Assembly (NCBI RefSeq): GCF_027475565.1
Contig: NC_069389.1
Location: 42,474,047-42,538,046, forward strand
DNA from: Acinonyx jubatus
Lineage: Eukaryota > Chordata > Mammalia > Carnivora > Felidae
DNA length: 64,000 bases
Direction: 5' to 3'
Shown here: positions 44,431-57,443 of the stretch, in pieces
How the letters are laid out: the number at the start of each line of letters is the position of its first letter
How positions within the stretch are numbered: the stretch's first letter is position 1
Program-made: the position numbers and the translations under genes
The notes under the pieces: generated by a model
Seen by the model: the letters and a program-made list of their open reading frames with translations, nothing else
Database searches by the model: none
What the model was told of the DNA's origin: nothing

Positions 44431-45639
44431 AAGAATTCTTGTGTATTTTGGATATTAGTCCCTTATCAGGTATGCCTTTTGCAAATATTTTCTCCCAGTA
44501 TGTTACTTTTTTCCCCCATTAATAGGGCTTTTGCAGAGCAGAAGGTCTAATTTTATTGAAGTCTAATTTATCAGTACTTTTTTTCATAGCTCATACTTTA
44601 GGTGTTGTTGTAACTAAAAAGTCTTTGCCAAACCCAAGATCACCTAGGTTTTCTCCTATATTATCTTCTAAGAGTCTTATAGTTTTGCATTTTACATTAA
44701 GGTCTATCTGTGATCCATTTCGAGATAATATTTGTGAAATTTGAAGAACTGTGTCTAGATTCTCTTTTTGGCATGTAGATGTCCAGTTGTTCCACAAATC
44801 ATTTGTTGAAAAGAGCATCCTTTCTCCATTTAATTGCCTTTGCTCCTTTGTCAAAGATCTGTTTTTGTTGGGTTGATTCCTGAGCTCTCTATTCTGTTTC
44901 ATTGATCAATTCGTCTATTTTTTTCACCAATACTACACTGTCTTAACTACTATAGCTTTATAGTAATAAGTTAAAATCATATAATGTCAGTATTCCAACT
45001 TTGTTCTTCAGTATTGTGTTGTCTGTTCCAGGTCTTTTGCCTATCAATATACACTTTGGAATCAGTTTGTTGATATCCATAGAATAACTTGGGATTGCAT
45101 TGACTCTATAGATGAAGTTGGGAAGAACTGACATCTTGACAGTATTTAGTCTTCCTATCCAGGTGCATATAATATGTCTCCATTTGTTTAGGTCTTTGAT
45201 TTCTTTCATCAGAGTTTTAGAGTATTCCTCAAATAGATCTTGTACATATTTTTTTTTAGATTTATACCTAATTATTTCATTTTGGTGCTAATGTAAATGG
45301 CATTGTACTTTAAATTTCAAATTGTAATTGTTCATTGCTGATATGTAAGAAAGTAGTTGACTTTTGTATATTAACCTTGTATCCTGCAACCTTATTATAC
45401 TTGCTTATTACTTCCAGTTTTTTGTTGTTGTTGATTTTTGGGATTTTTTACAGACAGTTATGTCATCTGTATCCTTCTCAATTTGTGTACTTCCCCTCCC
45501 CCCCTTTTTATTGTCTTTTGCATTAGTTGGAACTTGTAGTAATATGCTGAATGGGAGTGGTGAGTGTGGACATCCTTGCCTTGTTCCTGATCTTAGCATA
45601 AGACATCTAGTTTCCCACCATTAAGTATGGTGGTTGCCA

Positions 45640-45997
45640 AAAGAGAGGTGGGGGGGGAGGAGCAAAATAGATGAAAGGGATAAAGAGTACACTTATCTTG
45701 GGGCACCTGAGTAGCTCAGTCAGTTAAGCATCTTGATTTCAGCCCAGGTCGGGATCACACAATTCATGAGATTGAGCCCTGAGTTGGGCTCTGTGCTGAC
45801 AGCATGGCTTCTGCTTGGGATTCTCTCTCTCCCTCTCTCTCTGCCCCTCCCCCACTCATGCTCGCTCGCGTGCTCTCTCTCTTAAATAAACTTAAGGAAA
45901 TAAGAGTACACTTAATAAGCACCGAGTAATCTATAGAATTGTTGAATCATTATATTGCACACCTGAAACTAATATAACACTCTGACCAAAAAAAGTA
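45640..45997 (+). mobile_element. Short sense L1 3' end inserted in copy E
   Basis: On the plus strand, against the host L1, AAAGAGAGGTGGGGG...AATAGATGAAAGGGATAAAGAG and CACTTAATAAGCACCGAGTAATC, TTGAATCATTATATTGCACACCTGAAACTAATATAAC form an L1 3' terminus. It is split by a SINE. Confidence 0.7.
45695..45901 (+). mobile_element. Felid SINE
   Basis: Plus-strand SINE starting near TTGGGGCACCTGAGTAGC. Flanked by AAGAGTACACTTA at 45682-45694 and 45902-45914. It lies inside the small L1 fragment, giving three nested levels. Confidence 0.93.
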
Positions 45998-47625
45998 TGA
46001 TATTAACTCCAGGGTTTTTGCAGATGTTCCCTATCAAGTTGAAGAAGATCCCCTTCATTGCCAGTTTGCTGAGAGATTTTCATCATGAATGGATGATGGA
46101 TTTTGTCAAATGCGCTTTTTTTGGCATCAGTTTATGTTCTCATAAGGTTTTTCTTCTTTAGCCTGTTGATGTGGTGCATTACATTAATTGATTTTTTAAA
46201 TGTCGGACATGCCTTTCATGCCTAAAATAAACCAACTTGGTCATGTTATATAATTCTTTTTATACGTTGTTGATTTCAGTCTGCTAATATTTTGTTGAGG
46301 ATTTTTGCAACTGTGTTCATGAGACTTACTGGTCTCTAGTTTTCCTTGCTTATAATGTCTTTGTCTTGTTTTGGTATTAAGATAATTCTAGCCTCATCCA
46401 ATGAGTAAAGAAGTATTCTCTCTGTTTCTGTTTTTTGAAAGGGACTGCAGAGATTATACTTTCTGTTTTGGAGGGTTGTTAACTAGTGATTCAATTTCTT
46501 TAATAGATATAGGCATATTCACTAATCTACTTCTCTTTGTGTTGTGTCTTTCAAGGAATTGGTCCATTTCATCTAGGTTATCAAATTTGCGGGCATAGAA
46601 TTGTTAATATTTATTATATTTGTTATGTGCATGGGATGAATAGTGATGGTCTCTGTTTCAGTTTTGATATTAGTAATGAGTATCTTTTATGTTTTTTCTT
46701 AGTTAACCTGGCTAGAGGTTTTGTTGATTTTTCTCTATTGCTTTCCTATTAATTTTATTTCTGCTATAATTTTTATTATTTGTTTTCTTCTGCTTAATTT
46801 CGGTTTAGTTTCTTCTTTTTTTAGTTTTGTAAGGTAGAAGCATAGGTGAATGATTTTAGAGCTTTTCTTCTTTTCTAATATATTCATTTGATGCTATAAA
46901 TTTTCCTTCTAAATGCTGGTTTGCTGCATCCATAAATTTTGATAAGTTATTTTTTCATTTTCATGTAGTTCAAAATGTTTTTAAAATTGCTCTTGCAACT
47001 TCTTTGACCCATGTGTTATTTAGAAGTGTGTTGTTTAATCTTTAAGTATTTTTACTTTTTTCCAGGTATCTTTCTGATATGGATTTCTAGTTTAATTCCA
47101 TTGTGATCTGAGAACAGACTTTGTATGGATTTCCATTTTTTAAAATTTGTTAAGCTGTATTTCATGGCCCAGAGTGTCATCTGTCATGGTGAATGTTCCA
47201 TGTGAGGTTGAAAAGAATGTTATTATATGAAGCATTCTACTGATGTAAGATCCATTTGATTGATGATGCTGTTTAGTTCAACTATGTCTTTACCTATTTT
47301 CTGCTGTTGGGGACTGTCCATTTTCAGTAGAGGGGTATTGAAGATTATCATTATAATATGGGTTCATCTATTTCTCCTTGCCATTCTATAAGTTTTGTCT
47401 CATGTATTGTTTTATGCTGTGTTGTTAGGCATGTATATATTAAGGATTGTTATAGTTTTTAAAGAGAATTGGCCCTTTATTGTTATGTAGTGCCCCTTTT
47501 TATTCCTGATAATTTTTCTTGCTCTGAAGTCTGCTTTGAAATTAATATAGCTACTCTAGCTTCCTTTCTCCATATCCTTGCTTTTAATCTATTTGTGTCT
47601 TTATATTTAAAGTAAGTTTCAGGTC

Positions 47626-47795
47626 ACCTGTGTGGCTTAGTTCAGCATCCAACTCTTGACTTTGGCTCAGGTCATGATCTCACGGTTGTGAGATCGAGCC
47701 CTGTGTCAGGCTCCACACTGAGCATGGAGTCTGCTTAAGATTCTCTCTCCCTCTGCCTCTTCCCTGCTGCCATGTCCTCTCTCTAAAAAAAAAAA
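47626..47795 (+). mobile_element. Diverged CanSINE in copy E
   Basis: Plus-strand SINE (GGTCACCTGTGTGGCTTAG, GTTGTGAGATCGAGCCC, GGCTCCACACTGAGCATGGAGTCTGC) ending in an A run. The body resembles the general carnivore type more than the felid-specific one. A short AAGTTTC duplication flanks it. Confidence 0.88.
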
Positions 47796-48065
47796 GTTTC
47801 TTGTAGAAAACATAGTTGGATATTGTATTTTTATCTACTCTGATGGTCTCTGTCATTTAATGCATGTATTTAGATCACTGACATTTAAAGTGATTATTGA
47901 TATGGCTGAACCTCTATATCATCTGCCATATCGGTTGTTTTTTCCTATTTGTTGTCCTTGTTTTCTTATTGTCTTCCATTCCTTTTGCCTTCTCTGGTTT
48001 TAATTGCACGTTTGGTGTGATTGTATTTTTTTCCCTCTGTTTAGCATAGTAGTTATACTTCTTTT

Positions 48066-48250
48066 TTTAATGTTTATTTATTTATTTTGAGAGAGAGAGA
48101 GAGCGAGCAAGCAGGGGAGGGGCAGAGAGAGAGAGAGAATCCCAAGCAGGCTCCATGCTGCCAGTGCAGAGCCCGATGCAGGGCTCGAACTCCCCAATGG
48201 TGAGATCATGACCTGAGCTGAAATCAAACATTGGACACTTAACCAACCAT
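48066..48250 (-). mobile_element. Felid SINE lacking its extreme head
   Basis: Minus-strand SINE. The last 20 or so bases of the head (GGGGTGCCTGGGTGGCTC) are missing, consistent with 5' truncation. A(G/A)TTATACTTCTTTT flanks it at 48051-48065 and 48251-48265. Confidence 0.92.
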
Positions 48251-48599
48251 AATTATACTTCTTTTTAAAAAACTTTTCTTAGTTGTTGCCCTTGTGTTTT
48301 CAATATACATTTATATCTAATCCAAGTCTTCTTTCAAATAACAACACTACTAAATGGGTAATGCAAGTGCCATATAATAGAGTATTACCACTTGCTCCCT
48401 TCTGTCCACTATAATATTGCTGCCTTTCATTTCACTTATCTATACCTGAAACTAACATGTTGTATGTCAGTTATACCACAAAGCAAAAAAGGCAGATAGG
48501 AAAAAAAGAATGAGGAAATATTTTATTTTACTTACATTTATTCCTTCTAGCATTCTTTATTTCTTTATGTAGATCCAGGTTTCAAACCTCTATAATTTT

Positions 48600-49540
48600 T
48601 CTTCTTTCTGAAGAATTCCTTTTAGCACTTCTTGCAAGACAGGTCTTTCAACAAATTCCCTCAATTTTTTTTTCCTGAAAAAAAAAACCAACTATTTCTT
48701 ATTCAGTTTTGAAGGATAATTTCTCTAGATTCAGAATTCTTGATTCATGGTTCTTTTTAACATTTCATGTATTTCACTCTTCTTCCTTGATTGCATGGAT
48801 TCTGAAGAGAAGTCTGATTTAATTCTTATTCTTACTCCTCTATAGGTAAGGAATTTTTTTTCCCTGGTTATTTTTAAAAATTTTTCTTTGTCTTTGATTT
48901 TTCACATTTCAAATATGATATGCATGGTTGTAGATTTTTAAAGATATTTTCCCTCCTTGGTGTACTCTGAACTTTCTGGACCTGTGATTTGGTGTCTTTC
49001 AGTAATTTTAGGACATTCCCATTCGTTTCTGCTTCAGATATTTCTGTTGTTCCTTTCATCTCCTGGTATTCTCATTATGCATATGTTACATCTTTTGTCA
49101 TTATCCTGCAGGTTGATACTCTATTCATTTTTAATTCTTTTTTCTCTTTGCATTTTAGTTATGGAAGTTTCCACTGACATTTCTTCAAGCCTGCTGATTC
49201 TTTTCTTCTGTTTTTTTTCTTTTCTTCTGTTTTATCCAATCTATTGATGAACCATCAAAGACATTCTTCATTTCTTTTAGAGACCTTTCACATTTCATTT
49301 AATTTTTTTCAGTTTCCATCTCTCTACTTACATTATCCTTCTGTTCTTGCATGTTGTCCACCTTTTCCATTAGGGCCCTTAGCATATTAATCACAGTTAT
49401 TTTAAGTTGTTGGTGGGATAATTCTAACATTCCTTCCATACCTGACTCTGGTTCTGATGCTTGCTCTGTCTCTTCATGCTTTTTTTGTCTTGGTGTTTCA
49501 GTATGTCTTATAATATTTTTGCTGAAAACTGGACATTGCA
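48600..49540 (-). pseudogene. L1 copy E ORF1, decayed
   Basis: The 80-codon piece at 49541-49299 contains KKHEETEQASEPESGMEGM followed by LELSHQQLKITVINMLRALMEKVDNMQEQKDNV, a conserved L1 ORF1p N-terminal/coiled-coil segment. A second piece at 49059-48874 includes QVQKVQSTPRRENIFKNLQP from the RNA-binding half. The frames between them are lost. Confidence 0.82.
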
Positions 49541-50475
49541 TACTGATAAAAGTAACTGATTAGGTATATAGGCCTTTAGTGTGAGGTTTTATGTTTATCT
49601 GGATAGGGGTTGGTATGTGTTTACTGTTTGCTGTAGCTGTGTGTCAGAGACTAAAATTTTCTCCAGTGTCTTTGTTTTTGTCTCCTGTGCACTTAGTTTC
49701 TCTAGAGGTGACTTCTTAAATAAGGTTTAAAACATGTAGTTTTGGCAGTTATATTCCCCTGTTGTTAATAAGGAGCCCTGTTGATGTGGTAGTAAGGTGG
49801 GGGGGGGAGTATTATTTGATAGTCTTATGATTAGTTTTCAGTCTTTTAGTGAGCCTTTACCCTTTAGTTGTGAATTTCCTAAGTGTTTCTCAGTTTTATT
49901 TCATTTTGTCGCCTCCTATACTTAAGTGAGACAAGAATACTAGAGAGAACTAGAATTGAGTTCTTTTTTTTTTTCCTCAAAGTTGATTAGGCTCTGGTAA
50001 AATAGTCTCTCATGAGGGCCAGCCTTGATAAACAACACAGAGTGCTCTGGTTCATTTCTATGCCCTCAATTGAGAAGCACAGGGGAGTGTTCTCTGGTTC
50101 TCACTGTGAGAACTAATAAGGTTCCTAGGGGTATAATTTATACAAGTTTTGGGTTTCCCTAAGACTGGGCCCCCTTAAGTTCTTAACTCTCAAACTTGTG
50201 TACCCTGAGCTTCTGCTAATCTTCAGTTATATCTTATTTTCTACTCCAGTACTGGTTCTCATGGAGGTTTCTGCTTGTGTAAGGTGTGATTCTTTGTATC
50301 CACGTCTGTCTCCCCAGTTTAGGGAGCAACAGTTTTCCTTGTGAACTCAGTTCTCTGATGGGTCTAGGAAGAATTGTTGGTTTTCACTTTCTTCAATTTT
50401 TTTTTGTCATTGTGAGGATGAGAGTGATGACTTCCAAGCTCTTTACCTACTTGACCAGAAACCAAATCCTCCTTT

Positions 50476-50698
50476 GATTCTTGTTACTTGGATAATGTAT
50501 CCACCTTTTCTATTACCTTTGTCAGTGATGACACAGATATATTCTATTTCTGTTCCTTTCACTTCATTTTATTGCATACATTCCCTGATGGAAAAAGTTG
50601 CTTATTTTAATACATATAAATCCATTTTATATCTTTAACATATAAATAATTTTGTGTAATCTCTATATCTGGAATAAATATACTGTTTTGTGTTCTTT
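50476..50698. other. Flank between two L1 elements
   Basis: AT-rich sequence with no recognised feature. Its last 20 bases are the left target-site duplication of the next L1. Confidence 0.4.
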
Positions 50699-51445
50699 AA
50701 AAATCAACTGAAAACCCACCCCCCTGCATAAATACAGGGCTATCAGTGGGAGGTAGGGCTGCATAGACACTTGTTGCCTAACCTGCTAGCAGTATGCCAT
50801 GCCCACCAGTTCTCCTGAGGACTTTCCCCCTCCAAGTCTGCTACCATTGGCCCTGCACTCAGGGCAAATTTTGTTAAAGCTTTGAATGTGCCTCGCCCAC
50901 CCGCAGGGTTCACACACAGTCTGCTGCTGCGCAACACCCAGTCACCATGCTGCCTCCAGCCACCTTTGCATTCTGAGCCTAGCTGTGCCCAGCCATTGCT
51001 GTGCACTGTGTCTAGTCTTCTGCCCCTGGCTGCCTGACGGAACAGCCCCCAGCTGCTACAGTGCTTCAGGGGATCTAGATTATGACTAGTGGCTCAGCAC
51101 AAATTTTGGTAACACAGCCATCCCACTCCCAAGTTCCCTAGTGAGCATGCCCCATCAGAGCTGGCCTGCCTAGGTCCCCAGTAACACCACAGAGAGCAAG
51201 CACAGCCCACAACAGGCGGTGAGTCAGTTAAGACAACTGCACTGAAAGGAAAAGTGACTCAGACAAAACAGCAGGGCATAAGCAACACACATGGGATACT
51301 CTCCGAAAGTACAGGTTCTGGTAAACAAGGGACACTGCACTGCAGGGCACTCCAGGACCTCTTTTTCATAAAGTCACTACTTTCAAGAGCAGAAGACATG
51401 CTGACTTTCTTCATACACATACACAGATACAGAGAGGCAGACACA

Positions 51446-52190
51446 ATGAGTAGAAAGAGAAATTTATGCCAAATGAAAGAACAGGGCAAGGCCACGGGCA
51501 GAGATCTAAGCAAAACCGACATAAGTAACATGCCTGATAGAGAATTTAAAGCAATGATCATAAGGATACTCACTGGACTTGGGAAAAGAGTGGAAGACAT
51601 GAGTGAGACCCTTAACACAGAGATAAGCAATAACATAGCAGACATAAAGGGCTCAATAAATGAAATGAAAAACAGGCTTAGTGGAATAAAGAGCTGGACA
51701 GAAGAAGCAGAGGAATGAATTAGTGACCTAGAAGACAGAATAATGGAAAATAAGATGAACAAAATAGAGGATTATGCAAAACAAGAATAGACTTAGGGAA
51801 CTCAGTGACTCCATCAAATTTAATAACATTCATATTATAGGAGTTCCATAAGAAGAAGAGAGAAAGAGGGAGGGCAGAAAATTTATTGGAGAAATAATAG
51901 CTGAAAATGTCACTAATATGGGGAAGGAAACAGATATCCAGATCCAGGAGGCACAGAGAACTCCCATCAAAATCAACAAAAGCAGACCCACACTGAGGTA
52001 TATTGTAGTTATAGAGGGCTCTTTGAGTGACATCAAAAGTGACAGTATGAAAGTATGAAACATAAAAGCACTAAAAGTGAATATTTCTATAAAAGATAGT
52101 CAACGAACTAAAAAATAAAAGGGCGTAAAATATAAAAACATATACCTAAAATGTAGGGAGAAGAGGAGAAAAGAATGGGCTTAAGCTTAA
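51446..52190 (+). pseudogene. L1 copy G ORF1, broken
   Basis: Starts MSRKRNLCQMKEQGKATGRD, then NMPDREFKAMIIRILTGLGKRVEDMSETLNTEI and NEMKNRLSGIKSWTEEAEE, a charged coiled coil typical of ORF1p. A TGA at 51716-51718 interrupts the frame, and the text continues in frame with ISDLEDRIMENKMNKIE. Further on, GGAAGGAAACAGATATCCAG and GAACTCCCATCAAAATCAAC mark the conserved RNA-binding part before the frame decays. Confidence 0.85.
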
Positions 52191-52396
52191 ACAACCATCC
52201 ACTTAATATAGACTGCTATGTGCAGAAGAGGTTATATACAAACCTAGTGGTAACCATATATCAAAAACCACTAATAAATATGCAAAGAATGAAGAGAAAG
52301 ATATCCAAAAATATCACTAAGGAAAATCATCAAACCGTGAAAGAAAGACAAGGATCAGAGAAAATCTTCAGAAACAACCACAGAACAAGTAATAAA

Positions 52397-55025
52397 ATGG
52401 CAATAAATACATATGTATCAGTAATTACTTTGAAAGTAAATGGATTAAACACTCCGGTCAAAAGGCATAGGGTGACAAAATTGATAAAAAACCAAGACCT
52501 ACCTATATGTTGCTTACAACACATATTTTAGACCTAAAGACACCTGCAGATTGAAAGTGAGGAGATGGAGAAATATCTGTCATGCTAGTGGGTGTCCAAA
52601 GAAAGCTGGAGTAGCCATACTTATATCAGGCAAAATAGACTTTAACACAAAGTCTGTAAATAGAGACAAAGGACACTATATGATAAAGGGGACAATCCAC
52701 CAAGAAGATATAACAATTGTAAATGTTTATGTACCCAATATGGGAACACCCAAATACAGAAAACAGCTAATAAGAAACATAAAAGATTTAATTGATAGTA
52801 ATACAATAATGGGTAGAGGACTTTAACAGCCACACTTACATCAGTGGATAGATCATGTAAACAGAAAAGCAACAAGGAAGCAATGGCTTTGAATGACACA
52901 CTGGACCAGCTGGACTTAACAGATATATTCAGAACATTTTACACTAAAACAGCAGAATACACATTCTTTTCAAGTGCATACAGGATATTCTCCAGAATAG
53001 ATCACATATTAGCCCACAAAACCAGCCTCAACAAATTCAAGAAGATCGAAGTTATACAATGCATCTTTTCTGATCACAAAGCTATGAAACTAGAAGTCAA
53101 CCACAAGAAAAAATTTGGAAAGACCACAAATACATCGAGGTTAAATAACATGCTAATAAACAATGAATGAGTCAACCAGGTGATAAAAAGAAATAAAAAA
53201 GTACATGGAAACAAATGAAAATGAAAACACAATGATCCAAGAAAAGTGATACAACACTTTTGAGATACAACAAAAGTGGTTCTATGAGGAAAGTGTATAG
53301 CAAGACAGGCCTATGTCAAGAAGCAAGAAAAATCTCAAATGAACAACCTAACCTGACACCTAAAGGAGCTAGAAAAAGAACAGCAAACAAAACCTAAAAC
53401 CAGCAGAAGGAAATGATAAAGATTCGAGAAAAATAAGTAATATAGAAACTAAAACAGATCAATGAAACCAAGAGCTGGTTCTTTGAAAAAATCAATAACA
53501 TTGATAAACCTCTAGCCCAAAAAAAGAGAAAGGACTCAAATAAGCAAAATCACAAATGAGAGAGGAGAAATAACAACCAACACCAGAGAAATACAAATGA
53601 TCATAAGAGACTATTTTGAAAAAACTATATGCCAAAAAATTGGATGACCTAGAAGACATATTATAAACAAATTAAGAAAAGTTGCAGGATACAAAATCAA
53701 TGTACAGAATCTGTTGCTGTTCTGTACACCAATAATGAAGCAGCAGAAAGAGAAATTAAGAAAATAATCCCAGTTACAATTGCACCCAAATTAATAAGAT
53801 ACTTAGGAATAAACCCAAACAAAGAGATGAAAGACCTGTACTGTGAAAACTATAAATAGCTAATGAATGAAATTGAAGCTGAAACAAAGAAATGGAAAGA
53901 TATTTCATGGTCATGAATTGGAAGAAGAAATACTGTTAAAATGTCTACACTACCCAAAGCAATCTACACATTTAACAATCCCTATCAAAATACTAACAGC
54001 ATTTTTCACAGAACTAGAATAAACATTCCTACAATTTGTATGGAACCACAAAAGACTCCGAATACTGAAAGCAATCTTGAGAAAGAAAAGCAAAGCTGGG
54101 GGCATCACAATTCCAGACTTTAAGCTGTATTACAAAGCTATAGTAACAGGATGGTACTGGCACAAAAAGAGACACAGAGATCAATGGAACAAAATAGAAA
54201 ACCCAGAAATGAACCCAAAACTATATGGTCAATTAATCTTCAACAAAGCAGGCAAGAATATCCAATGGGAAAAGGTCTTCTCAATGAATGGTGTTGGGAA
54301 AGTTGGATAGAAACATGGACAAGAAAGAAACTGGACAATACACAAAAATAAATTCAAAACAGATTAAAGACATAAATGTGACCTGAAAGCATAAAAATCC
54401 TAGAAGAGAGCACAAGCAGTAACTTCTTTGACATTGGCCATAGCAACTTTTTTTCTAGATATATTTCTCTGAAGCAAGGGAAATAAAAGCAAAAATAAAA
54501 TATTGGGACTATATCAAAATAAATACCTTCTGCAGAGCAAAGGAAACAATCAACAAAACCAAAAGGCAGCTTAAAGAATGGGAGAAGATATTTGCAAATG
54601 ATATATCTGATAAATGGTTTATATTCAAAATGTATAAAGAACTGACACAGCCCAACACCCCAAAAATAATCCAATTAAAAAATGGGCAAAAGTCCTGAAT
54701 AGGCATTTCTCCAACAAAGACATCCAGATTGTCAACACACCAGAAAAGATGTTCAACATCACTTATCAACAGGGAAATGCAAATCAAAACTACAATGTGA
54801 TATCATCTCACACCCATAAAAATGGCTAAAATCAACAACACAAGAAACAACAGGTGTTGGCAAGAATGTGGAGGAAAAGGAATTCCTACTTTAGTAGGAA
54901 TGGAAGCTGGTGCAGCCACTGTGAAAAACAGTATGGAGGTTCCTCAAAAAGTTAAAAACAGAACTACCCTACTATCTAGCAATTGCACTACTGGGTACTT
55001 ACTCAAAGAATACAAAAAACACTAA
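52397..55025 (+). pseudogene. L1 copy G ORF2, missing the catalytic RT region
   Basis: The N-terminal endonuclease text (VSVITLKVNGLNTPVKRHRVTKLIKNQDLPICCLQ) starts at about 52397. Pieces at 52551-52826 (VAILISGKIDFNTKS...VNVYVPNMG) and 52844-53170 (LNDTLDQLDLTDIF...FSDHKAMKLEVNH, with the SDH motif) follow. Near 53640-53690 the text jumps from the start of the RT domain (YAKKLDDLED) to KVAGYKINVQ, so the SGTRQGCPLSPL and FADD motifs are gone. The C-terminal part (53690-55025) retains WNKIENPEMNPK and CWQECGGKG. Confidence 0.85.
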
Positions 55026-55593
55026 ATGAAAGGAAACATGCACCCCTATGTTTATAGCAGCATTATTTACAATAGTCAAGATATGGAAGCATCCCAAATG
55101 CCCATTCATTGATATATATATATCTCACTTAGTCTTCATCCATATATATATATGAATATTATACATCCATAAAAAGAATGAAATCATACCATTTGCAACA
55201 ACAAGGATGGAGATAGAGATTTTCATACTAAGAGAAATAAGTCAGAGAAAGACAAGTACCATATGATTTTACTTATTAGTGGAATTTAAAAAACAAAATA
55301 AATAAGCAAAGAGGAGAGGGAGAGAGAGAGAGGGAGGGAGAGAAAGAGAGAAGGCAGGCAAACCAAGCAGCAGACTCTTAACTATAGAGAACAAACTGAT
55401 GGTTACCAGAGGGGAGGATGGTGGAGGCATGGGTGAAATAGGTGATGGGGATTAAGGAGTGTACTTGTTATGATGAGCATCGAGTGATGTATGGAATTGT
55501 TGAATCACTGTATTGTACATATGAATATATTATAACACTGTAGGTTACCTGGAATTAAAATTAAAAAAGAAAAAAAAATCAACTTAAAACCCA

Positions 55594-55844
55594 TCTGGAG
55601 TTTATTATACTGTTGTATATACTGTATTTCTATATTATTTTCCATTTTGATATCCAGCAATCTCTCAATTGTTTACCAAAAAGCAATTCTTATGTTTGTG
55701 TTGATTCTGGTTTATTAGCACCTACGTTCTTATAATAATTTGTATCCATTGCTGGAATCTCTATTGTTATTCCAGTGTCACAAGTTTTTAATGATTGTTT
55801 CTCTGTAGAAGGTTAAAATCTGACAGGATGTTTGCCATATTTAC
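55594..55844. other. Unassigned AT-rich sequence
   Basis: Original flank of copy G, which continues from 50698. No recognised feature. Confidence 0.4.
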
Positions 55845-56004
55845 ATTTAAGAAAATGGAAAATTCATAAATATGTGGAGTTTAAATTACTTGCTACTGAC
55901 CAATCAATGGATCAATGAAGAAGTTGAAAGAGAATTTTAAAACTACCTTGAAACAAATGAAAATAGAAATGTAACACACCATAATTTATGAGATGCAGCA
56001 AAAG

Positions 56005-56100
56005 CATTTTTTAAAAATAATTTTATTTTATTATTTTATTTTTATTTTAGAGAGTGTGCAAGCAGGGGAGAGGGGTTGGGGGGAGAGAAACACACAGACA
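56005..56100 (-). mobile_element. Partial felid SINE (tail half only)
   Basis: Minus strand: an A-rich tail (T-rich here) and a GAGAGTGTGCAAGCAGGGGAG CT-block remnant, then an abrupt return to L1 ORF2 text. The tRNA-like head is absent, so it is 5'-truncated. Confidence 0.75.
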
Positions 56101-57079
56101 AAGCTGAAAGTTATTAGGAGGAAGGAAATAACAGAGCAGGAATAAGTACAGAAGAGATCAATGAAAGTATGATTTGATTCTTTGAAAAGATAAAACTGAC
56201 AAACATTTAGCTAGACTCACCAGGGAAAAAAAAGAGAAAGGACTCAAATAAAATCCAAAATTAAAGGGGAGATGTTACAGGTGATACCACAGAAATATAA
56301 AGATCATAAGAGACTACTATAAACAAACATACGTTAACAAATTGGACAACCTAAAAGAAACGGATTAACTCCTATAAACATACAATGTACCAAGACTGAA
56401 TCAAGATGAAATAGAAAATCTGAACAGACTAATTACTAGTAAGGAAATTGAATCTGTAATCAAAAACCTCCCAACAAACAAAAGTCTTGGACCAGATGGT
56501 TTCACTGGTGAATTCTAGCAAACATTCGAAGAAGAATTCATTGTAATCCTTCTGAAATTCTTCCAAAAAAATAGAAGAGGAAGGAATTCTTACAAATGTA
56601 TTTTATGAAGACAGCATTACCCTGCTACCACAAGATGAGAAAATTACACAAGAAAAGAAGATTACAGGCCCATATATCTGATGAACATAGATGTAAAAAT
56701 TCTCAACTAAATATTAGTAAACCAAATTCAGCAATACATTGAAAGGTTCATATACCATGATCAAGTGGGACTTATTCCAGGGATACAAGGATGTTCAACA
56801 TCTGCAAATAAGTCAATGTGATACACCTCATTAACAAAATGAAGGATTAAAATCATGTGATCATCTCAGCAGATGCAGAAAAAGCATCTGACAAAATTCA
56901 ACATTCATTTATGATTAATACTCTCAACAAAGTGAGTATAGAGGAAACATATCTAAACATAATGAGAGCCATATATGAGAAGCCCGCAGATAACATCATA
57001 CTCAATGTTGAAAAGCTGAAAGCTTTTCATCTAAGATCAGGAACAAGACAAAGATGCCCACTCTCACCACTTTTGTTTT

Positions 57080-57174
57080 ATTAAGATTTTATTTTTCAGT
57101 AATCTCTACACCTAATGTGGGGCTCAAATGTAGAACTCTGAGATCAAAAGTCACATGCCAGCCAGGTGCCCTAG
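57080..57174 (-). mobile_element. Short CanSINE variant in copy H
   Basis: Minus strand: AAGATTTTATTTTTCAGTAATC, TCTACACCTAATGTGGGGCTC, ending GCCAGCCAGGTGCCC. CTCTCACCACTTTTGTT and CTTTCACCACTTTTATT on either side are its target-site duplication within ORF2. Confidence 0.88.
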
Positions 57175-57443
57175 CCACTTTCACCACTTTTATTCAACAT
57201 AGTATTGGAAGTCCTAGTCAGACCAATTAGTCAAGAAAAAGAAATGAAAGAATCTAAAGTGAAAAGGAAGGACTAAAACTATGCAAAGCAATCTACAGTT
57301 TCAGTGCAATTCCTGTCAAAATTCCAATGGCATTTTCATAGAAATAGAACAAATAATCCTAAAATTTCTATGGAACCATAAAAGACCCCAAATAGCTAAA
57401 GCAATCTTGAGAAAGAAGAGCAAAGCTGGAGGTATCATGCTCC

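Larger units (their letters stand above)
43640..48300 (-). pseudogene. L1 copy E ORF2, heavily decayed
   Basis: Only short pieces remain open. 45209-44958 reads KDLNKWRHIICTWIGRLNTVKMSVLPNFIYRVNAIP, the conserved post-RT region. 45599-45408 begins LRSGTRQGCPHSPL, and the catalytic FADD region is reduced to TDD. 44902-44591 holds the C-terminal NDLWNNWTSTCQKENLDTVLQ segment. The endonuclease part (46600-48060) has no usable frame. Confidence 0.78.
43210..50475 (-). mobile_element. Old near-full-length L1, copy E, with nested insertions
   Basis: Antisense L1 in the expected order: 3'UTR (43210-43640), ORF2 (about 43640-48300), ORF1 (about 48600-49540) and 5'UTR-like text up to about 50475 (GGATGAGAGTGATGACTTCC...ACCAGAAACC). 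Four later insertions (44224, 45640, 47626, 48066) add roughly 0.9 kb. Divergence is much higher than in copies A and J. The subfamily is probably L1MA-like. Confidence 0.82.
50719..55573 (+). mobile_element. L1 with intact ends and deleted RT core, copy G
   Basis: A complete insertion by its borders: 20-bp target-site duplications at 50699-50718 and 55574-55593 with one mismatch (AAAAATCAACTGAAAAC against AAAAATCAACTTAAAAC). The 5'UTR (about 50719-51440) is GC-richer. ORF1 starts at 51446, ORF2 near 52397, and a 3'UTR with an A-rich end closes it. The 4.85-kb length is over 1 kb short of full size because part of ORF2 is missing. Confidence 0.93.
55845..57443 (+). mobile_element. Old L1, copy H (first part), ORF2 relic
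   Basis: Starts inside ORF2 (GTGGAGTTTAAATTACTTGC..., endonuclease-RT linker) and runs through the RT N-terminal half. The fragment at 56857-57084 reads MIISADAEKASDKIQHSFMINTLNKVSIEETYLNIMRAIYEKP followed by LRSGTRQRCPLSPLLF. Two SINE pieces interrupt it, and an internal deletion near 57270 removes the FADD region. The element resumes at 59045-59064 and again from about 63640 to the window end. Confidence 0.82.
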
